From NCBI GenBank assembly GCA_036733305.1, contig DAINAT010000125.1, forward strand, positions 1 to 9,127: DNA of 9,127 nt, given 5' to 3'. The notes below the pieces were generated by a model. That model saw nothing but the letters and a program-made list of their open reading frames with translations. It was not told where the DNA came from and searched no databases. Of this stretch, positions 5,059-9,127 are shown piece after piece. The position numbers and the translations under genes are program-made. This stretch comes from UBA7672 sp036733305. GTDB taxonomy: Bacteria > Pseudomonadota > Alphaproteobacteria > Caulobacterales > Hyphomonadaceae. Numbering within the stretch: position 1 is the stretch's first letter; each line of letters begins with the position of its first letter.

Positions 5059-7482
5059 ATGTTCCGGTCTATCGGCAAGCTGATGAGCAACACGCGTGGC
5101 GCCTTCGCCATGCAGTTCGCCCTCATGGCGGTTCCTCTCACGATCTGCACCGGCCTCGCCGTCGATGGCGGCCGCGCCTTCCTCGCTCGTTTCGAGCTCG
5201 CATCGGCGCTCGATGCCGCGGCGCTTGCTGTCGGCTCTACGCTGCAAAACCAGGGCACGGATTTGGATGCCGTCGCCGCCAGGTTCGTCGAGAAGAACTT
5301 CCGTACCGAACACTCCGGTCCGATCGTCCTAACCATGACGTCGGTCGACGACACGATTGTCCTCAGTGGTTCAGTCAAGATCAATACCTACTTCATGCCG
5401 ATCGTGGGTCAGCCTACCGTGACTGTGAATGCCGAAAGCGAAGTCAGGCGCGGCGGTAGCAACATCGAAGTCGCGCTGGCGCTCGACATCACGGGCTCGA
5501 TGAGCACATCGCGCATGAACGGCCTGAAAAACGCGGCGAAGATTCTGGTCTCTGAAGTCGTCAACGACGTCCAGACGCCGTTCTTCTCCAAGGTGGCCAT
5601 CGTTCCCTGGTCACAGGCGATCAACCTCGATCTTGCCTCCAATCCCAAGGGCTACGTGCCCGCTGCGGCGCTGAACCAGCTGCGTGGTGCGCTCATCGGC
5701 GCCAAGCCGGTCTCTGGCGCCTCGTGGCGCGCCGCCAGCACGACGAACAAGACGATCACGCAAGCCGGCTGGCGCACGACCGCAGGCGCGAAAACGATCT
5801 CCAGTGTCGACTGGCGTTGGGGCAGCTCGCAATCGGCGACCCTGTCGGTCGACAGCGGCCGAATCCGCGCCACGACCGGCAACAACCACGGCTATTCCGA
5901 CGGTCAGTTCGTGCGCCTCACGGGCACGAGCGGCAACTACTCGTCGCAAAACAACACGATCTATATGATCAGCTATCTCGGCAGCAAAACCTTCCAGCTG
6001 AAGGATCGCACGTCCGGCAGCTTCATCTCCGCGCCATCCAGCGGCACATCCAGCGTCACCCTGCAGCGCTGCTACGACAAGGATTGTAACGTCGCCGTCA
6101 CGACGTCGGCCGACCTGGGCGAAGCGACAGGCAGTTTCGTCAACCTCACCGGCATCTCAGGCACGTTCAACTCGCTCAACAATTCGGCGACGACCACTTG
6201 GACCGTGACGCCGGTTCCGAGCTCCAACACATTCATCCTCGCCAACTCGAACGGCCCGAGCTTCACCGGCTCGGCCAGCACGAACGGCTCGGCATCCGAA
6301 TGCCTCGTGGATAACTGCCGCTACCGCGTCACCACCAGCTCGGATCATGGCTTCAGCACCAATGACACGATCGCGATGTGGAACCTCTCGGAAGCGAACT
6401 CGGGCACCTCCGCGATCAACGCAGTTAACACGTCCTGGAGCGTGCAATACCCCGCCGGCACGCCGAGCACGGTATTCTACCTTCCGGGCAACGGCAAAAC
6501 TTACAAGGACTGGACCTCGTCCTCGACCGGTCTCACTGCAAAGTGCGCCCTGTCCAGCTGCAACACGCGCATCACAGTCGCCGACAACAACATGAACGTC
6601 GGTGAGTCCGTGGAGCTGGCTAGCATCGTTGGCCCAACCGGCCTCAACAACGCCTCTTCGTCGCCTTCGAAGGTCCTGTGGAAGATCAACGACAAGAACG
6701 GCGCCGTTCTCACGTTGACCGACACCGGCCCCAGCATCTCGAACCAGGCCGCTGATTACACCTCGGGCGGCACGATGCAGTGCCTCAACTATGGCTGCGC
6801 CAAGATCGGCTATACGCTTTCCGGTTCCAGCCGCGTCTGGCCGGCCAGCCCCTGCATCGTCGAGCGCTACGGCGACGATCGTTACACCGATGTCTCGCCG
6901 GCCACCGCGCCGCTCGGCATCAACTACACGTCCAACGGCAACTGCACGCGCACCAACTACGTGCAGCCGATGACGTCCAACAAGGCTAACCTCAACGCGC
7001 ATATCAACGCGCTGTCGACCGGCGGCAACACGGCCGGCCAACTCGGCATCGGCTGGGCGTGGTACATGCTCTCGCCCGACTTCGCGAGCGTCTGGAGCGG
7101 CAACGCCGAGAATGCGGCGAAGCCCTACGGCACGCGCGAACTCGCCAAGATCGCGATCCTGATGACCGATGGTGAGTTCAACGCGCAGACGTGCGACGGC
7201 CTCTATAGCTCCAGCGATTGTTCGCCGCATATGCCCAACGATGTTCCGGGACCAAGCGCCTCGTTCCGCCAGGCCCGCAAGATCTGCGACGCCATGAAAG
7301 CGAAGAACATCATCATCTATACGGTGGGCCTCGAGATCAACACGGCGCAATACAGCGACGACTTCCTCTCGGCTTGCGCCACCGGCCCGCAATACGCCTT
7401 CCTCGCCAACAGCAGCGCGGAACTTGAACAGGCGTTCAAGGACATCGCAGTGTCGATCAACCGCCTGCGTATCTCTCGCTAA
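5059..7482 (+). CDS. tadG: TadG-like von Willebrand factor A protein with a repeat-bearing insert
   Basis: This is an 807-residue protein. The N-terminus has the TadG-type anchor: RGAFAMQFALMAVPL, with a membrane helix at about residues 16-36. Next comes a pilin-like segment (LAVDGGRAFLARFELASALDAAALAVG), a short beta region, then a vWA domain. MIDAS residues are visible as Asp143-Thr145-Ser147 (DITGSMS), a likely Thr658 (GGNTAGQLG) and Asp704 (MTDGE). Between the first and second of these lies an insert of about 450 residues, rich in Ser/Thr/Asn/Gly, holding tandem repeats with CX4C motifs. The C-terminal strand-helix part (KNIIIYTVGLEI, ATGPQYAFLANSSAELEQAF) closes the domain. Members sit at the Tad pilus tip or cell surface; Caulobacter CpaL is a comparable vWA protein. 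The gene follows the pseudopilin gene after 50 bp, has GAGAG before ATG 5059, and is followed by a strong terminator. Confidence 0.88.
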   Translation: MFRSIGKLMSNTRGAFAMQFALMAVPLTICTGLAVDGGRAFLARFELASALDAAALAVGSTLQNQGTDLDAVAARFVEKNFRTEHSGPIVLTMTSVDDTIVLSGSVKINTYFMPIVGQPTVTVNAESEVRRGGSNIEVALALDITGSMSTSRMNGLKNAAKILVSEVVNDVQTPFFSKVAIVPWSQAINLDLASNPKGYVPAAALNQLRGALIGAKPVSGASWRAASTTNKTITQAGWRTTAGAKTISSVDWRWGSSQSATLSVDSGRIRATTGNNHGYSDGQFVRLTGTSGNYSSQNNTIYMISYLGSKTFQLKDRTSGSFISAPSSGTSSVTLQRCYDKDCNVAVTTSADLGEATGSFVNLTGISGTFNSLNNSATTTWTVTPVPSSNTFILANSNGPSFTGSASTNGSASECLVDNCRYRVTTSSDHGFSTNDTIAMWNLSEANSGTSAINAVNTSWSVQYPAGTPSTVFYLPGNGKTYKDWTSSSTGLTAKCALSSCNTRITVADNNMNVGESVELASIVGPTGLNNASSSPSKVLWKINDKNGAVLTLTDTGPSISNQAADYTSGGTMQCLNYGCAKIGYTLSGSSRVWPASPCIVERYGDDRYTDVSPATAPLGINYTSNGNCTRTNYVQPMTSNKANLNAHINALSTGGNTAGQLGIGWAWYMLSPDFASVWSGNAENAAKPYGTRELAKIAILMTDGEFNAQTCDGLYSSSDCSPHMPNDVPGPSASFRQARKICDAMKAKNIIIYTVGLEINTAQYSDDFLSACATGPQYAFLANSSAELEQAFKDIAVSINRLRISR
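5821..6840 (+). repeat. Protein-level tandem repeats (about 79 residues) in the vWA protein
   Basis: Four CX4C motifs head the repeats: C338-C343 (YDKD between), C415-C420 (LVDN), C496-C501 (ALSS) and C575-C580 (LNYG). The distances between first cysteines are 77, 81 and 79 residues. After each of the first three comes a beta pattern like (R/N)xxVTTSxDxG, then an L-x-x-hydrophobic-SG turn, an aromatic strand around W-x-V and a strand like NTFILAN. A preceding copy (about residues 255-337) shares RIRATTGNNHGYSDGQFVRLTG and SKTFQLKD but lacks the cysteines. The last copy is cut short after about 20 residues. The DNA is diverged between copies, so the duplications are old. Confidence 0.75.
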
Positions 7483-7540
7483 TACCCACGCGGCCAATCA
7501 ACTGGCCTCGCTTTGAAGATAGACTGGTGAAGTCGGACGT

Positions 7541-7570
7541 GGCCGGACTGGAAACAGTCCGGCCATTTTT
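7541..7570 (+). terminator. Intrinsic terminator of the tad-like operon
   Basis: A perfect 10-bp stem, GGCCGGACTG (7541-7550) with CAGTCCGGCC (7555-7564), closes a GAAA tetraloop. It is followed by A and five T. It lies 58 bp after the TadG-like stop. The T run is only on the + strand side, so it acts mainly on the rightward operon; the convergent gene ending at 7591 has no T run after the same hairpin. Confidence 0.9.
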
Positions 7571-7590
7571 CGTCCAATCTCGCAGGAGCT

Positions 7591-8577
7591 TCAGCCCGCC
7601 ACCCGCAGACTCTCCGCCACCGCTTGAGCTGCCGGCGCATCCATTGCGCCCAGCTCGCTGAACCGCTTCAGCGCCAGCCGCCACAGCCACTTCGCATTGC
7701 TTGCGCGCCCTGCCGCCGCCGCATGATCGCCCGCGAGCCCGGTCAGTTCCGCCAGCGCCAGCCCTTGTGCGCTGTCGCGCTGCGCATTCAGCATCTTCTC
7801 CGCATCGTCCAGCTTGCCGCTGGCGATCGCCGTGCGTATCGCGCCGAACCCGCCGACGGACGTAGCCGCGCCAGTTTCAGCCACGACGATTTGCTCAGCC
7901 GCTGGCTTCGCAACAGGCGTTTCCACCGGCGTCTTGCGCACGATTTCTTTCGGCTTCTCAGCGACCCTCTCAGCAGCGGGCGCCGGCTCGCTCGCCGCCG
8001 GTATCGGCGCAAGTGTAGCCGTCGCGGGGAAGAGCGGCGGCAATATGGGCTCGGGCGGCGTGGATGTCGCCACCGGCTTGGCCGACGGAGCAGGCGACGC
8101 AACAGGAGCTGGAGCAGGCGGCGCCACAACCGTCTCAACCACTTTCGGCTTCTCGGGTGCGGCTGGCGCAACGGGCATCGCAACCCGCACCGGCTCCACC
8201 ATTTTCACCGCTTCGGGCGTTGGCGGCGGCATGGGCGCTGCCGGCGGCGCGATATCTCCAGACCGCCAGTCGCTGTCCGCAGCGCGATCCCGCCGCGATT
8301 CTTTCGACGAATAGTAAGCTTCCGCCGCGCCCAGCGTCTCGTCGCGCCGCTTCGCCTTCGCCTCGGCCAGCGCCCGCGTCTTCGGCCGCGGATGCACCGC
8401 GCTCACCAGGAACACCACGCCCGCGCACAGGCCAAACACGCCCGCAATCACCAGCCAGGGCATTCCCGCTTCCGGCGGAAACACGTTCATTCCCGCCGTG
8501 CGATGCGTCCAGGCGAGATACCCGCCCCCGCCGGCCAGCAAAGCGCCGATCACGAACTGAAGAATGCGTACCAACAT
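7591..8577 (-). CDS. Unrecognised membrane protein with Pro/Ala-rich linker and helical C-terminus
   Basis: I do not recognise this gene. From ATG 8577 it encodes 328 residues. Two membrane helices are clear (about residues 4-23, FVIGALLAGGGGYLAW; and 39-60, PWLVIAGVFGLCAGVVFLVSAV). A short charged stretch follows (KTRALAEAKAKRRDE). About 130 residues rich in Pro, Ala, Val, Glu and Lys resemble the flexible spacers of envelope-spanning proteins. The C-terminus (about 235-328) is predicted helical and TPR-like (GKLDDAEKMLNAQ; WLWRLALKRFSELG). A start at 8616 would add 13 residues containing a duplicated hexapeptide. I prefer 8577 because the first helix then begins at once and GGGA/GGCGAG precede it, but this is not certain. 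It converges on the tad-like operon and shares no operon with anything visible. Codon-position GC bias matches a real gene; function is open. Confidence 0.75.
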   Translation of the reverse strand: MLVRILQFVIGALLAGGGGYLAWTHRTAGMNVFPPEAGMPWLVIAGVFGLCAGVVFLVSAVHPRPKTRALAEAKAKRRDETLGAAEAYYSSKESRRDRAADSDWRSGDIAPPAAPMPPPTPEAVKMVEPVRVAMPVAPAAPEKPKVVETVVAPPAPAPVASPAPSAKPVATSTPPEPILPPLFPATATLAPIPAASEPAPAAERVAEKPKEIVRKTPVETPVAKPAAEQIVVAETGAATSVGGFGAIRTAIASGKLDDAEKMLNAQRDSAQGLALAELTGLAGDHAAAAGRASNAKWLWRLALKRFSELGAMDAPAAQAVAESLRVAG

Positions 8578-8582
8578 CTCGC

Positions 8583-8618
8583 CATCCCAAGCGGGCACAC
8601 CATCCCAAGTGGGCACAT
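8583..8618. repeat. Two tandem 18-bp direct repeats at the start of the unrecognised gene
   Basis: CATCCCAAGCGGGCACAC (8583-8600) is followed directly by CATCCCAAGTGGGCACAT (8601-8618); they differ at two positions. The unit length is a multiple of three. If translated leftward from ATG 8616 it gives PTWDGV then PAWDGE. If the gene starts at 8577 the repeat is 5' leader and could be a regulatory site or a slipped duplication. Confidence 0.8.
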
Positions 8619-8883
8619 AGGTGTGCGAAGTCTCGTGTGTATGCGGTCCCGATCCGGCCGGGCTGCGGGGGCCCGCATCGGCAAAGGCTTAGCCCCTTCC
8701 TCGTCCGCCCGAAACCTCAAACTGGCGCCTCGTGCAGTGCGACCTTTTTCCGCCGGATGGTTCCGCTGTCCTGCAACGACTTGGCGCCGTCATTTGACGC
8801 CACGTCTGCGCGGCGCCCCGGACCGGGGCGAGACGACCCGCCCGCCGCACGAAAAGCGCACGCGTCGAAACGACGGGAAGCAG

Positions 8884-8939
8884 GGTGCATCTTGATGCAC
8901 CGGGGTTGGTCGCGTGCATCTTGATGCATCGTACGATGC
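8884..8939. promoter_or_regulatory. Cluster of three GCATC/GATGC palindromes, candidate operator array
   Basis: Palindrome 1 is GGTGCATC-TT-GATGCACC (8884-8901), perfect 8-bp arms. Palindrome 2 is GTGCATC-TT-GATGCAT (8914-8929), the same core with one end base changed, 29 bp downstream. Palindrome 3 is GCATCGTACGATGC (8926-8939), a perfect 14-bp palindrome sharing its first GCAT with palindrome 2. In all, six GCATC/GATGC half-sites fall within 53 bp. This is the layout expected for a dimeric helix-turn-helix repressor binding two or more sites. The regulator is not identifiable from the window. Confidence 0.6.
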
Positions 8940-8965
8940 CGGAATTGGGGGATAGAGCCGTGTCG

Positions 8966-8984
8966 AAACTGTAGGACAGTTTTT
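8966..8984 (+). terminator. Short hairpin with T run (terminator or operator)
   Basis: AAACTGT (8966-8972) pairs with ACAGTTT (8976-8982) around AGG, and five T run from 8980 to 8984. The stem is AT-rich and the loop is only 3 nt, so termination would be weak. The palindrome CTGTAGGACAG could instead be a protein site. Confidence 0.35.
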
Positions 8985-8988
8985 GCGC

Positions 8989-9029
8989 CTCCCAAACAAA
9001 CTCAGCGCGTTAGCGCGAAAGTTTGGGGG
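8989..9029. other. Stem-loop with 9-bp outer arms and a GCGC inner stem
   Basis: CTCCCAAAC (8989-8997) pairs with GTTTGGGGG (9021-9029) with one G-T pair; inside, GCGC-GTTA-GCGC (9005-9016) can fold separately. No T run follows. It could be an RNA leader structure or a DNA-level inverted repeat. The element ACTCAGCGC occurs within it (9000-9008) and again just after (9032-9040). Confidence 0.4.
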
Positions 9030-9127
9030 ATACTCAGCGCCAGAATCTACGGCGCCCCGTGCCGGGGTATTCTCCTCCCCATGACACGCGCACGAAACCA
9101 CGCAAACGGGGTACGATCCCCATCGCT

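Larger units (their letters stand above)
8619..9127. other. Gene-poor stretch with palindromes and stem-loops
   Basis: No open frame here on either strand has family-like sequence, a ribosome site or a convincing hydrophobic or motif pattern; the longest (about 90-100 codons leftward) read across the palindromes and look accidental. An ATG at 9081 opens a frame to the window edge but has no ribosome site. The stretch holds the GCATC palindrome cluster (8884-8939), a short hairpin with a T run (8966-8984), a larger stem-loop (8989-9029) and a GC hairpin (9054-9066). The next gene, perhaps regulated from here, probably lies beyond the right edge. Confidence 0.6.

Noticed and set aside
6157..7497. 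A 446-codon leftward open frame antisense to the TadG-like gene
   Set aside because: It lies wholly over a well-supported gene, and its product is a low-complexity Arg/Ala/Val/Gly-rich string without motifs, as expected from the reverse strand of GC-rich coding DNA.
7492..7507. GGCCA/TGGCC hairpin just after the TadG-like stop as a terminator
   Set aside because: A 5-bp stem without a T run; the perfect 10-bp hairpin with T5 downstream is the credible terminator.
7624..8895. A 423-codon rightward open frame antisense to the unknown membrane protein gene
   Set aside because: The product is Arg/His-rich and featureless, whereas the leftward frame shows two clean membrane helices and an organised layout.
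8870..8905. GGGAAGCAGGGTGC as part of a signal recognition particle RNA
   Set aside because: The GGAA-type tetraloop with its flanking asymmetric bulge is not present and the surrounding bases do not form the long SRP hairpin.
8884..8939. The repeated GTGCATCTTGATGCA units as a small CRISPR array
   Set aside because: There are only two units, each self-palindromic, with a 13-bp gap and no further copies; an operator cluster fits better.
9081..9127. ATG at 9081 as the start of a gene running off the right edge
   Set aside because: No ribosome site precedes it (the upstream bases are pyrimidine-rich) and the 15 visible codons have no recognisable character.

Overview
This is a GC-rich window with tightly packed genes. 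It most likely comes from an alphaproteobacterium. The TadE/TadG-type pilus proteins and the overall gene style would fit Caulobacterales or Hyphomonadaceae, but that placement is inference from protein character, not from any marker RNA. No rRNA, tRNA, insertion sequence or CRISPR array was seen.

Left part (1-1415): a 5'-partial purL gene runs leftward off the window edge. Diverging from it, with 130 bp between, is a small macro-domain hydrolase of the YmdB type. The visible PurL protein follows the family closely for 243 residues and then departs from it at the point where VGDPF is expected. That point coincides with a small inverted repeat.

Middle-left (1412-3759): three leftward genes form a compact operon. 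In order of transcription they are a CinA-N-terminal/MoaB-like molybdopterin-binding-domain protein, an enoyl-CoA hydratase/isomerase-family protein with only one of the two usual catalytic glutamates, and an RluF-like 23S rRNA pseudouridine synthase. The last two overlap by 4 nt at TTGA, so the synthase starts at TTG. Its stop codon overlaps the macro-domain gene's stop on the other strand at CTAG.

Middle-right (3912-7570): three rightward genes form a tadE-tadE/F-tadG type cluster: two pseudopilin-like proteins, then an 807-residue von Willebrand factor A (vWA) protein. The cluster ends at a textbook intrinsic terminator. In the vWA protein the metal-site (MIDAS) residues are split by a large insert. 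The insert carries four CX4C motifs spaced 77, 81 and 79 residues apart, marking a family of roughly 79-residue tandem repeats. These three proteins probably sit at the tip or base of a Tad-type pilus, with the repeat insert exposed.

Right part (7591-9127): a leftward gene encodes an unrecognised protein with two membrane segments, a long Pro/Ala/Val-rich linker and an alpha-helical C-terminus. Beyond it are about 500 bp without a convincing gene. This stretch holds a cluster of GCATC/GATGC half-sites in three palindromes (a likely operator array) followed by several stem-loops.
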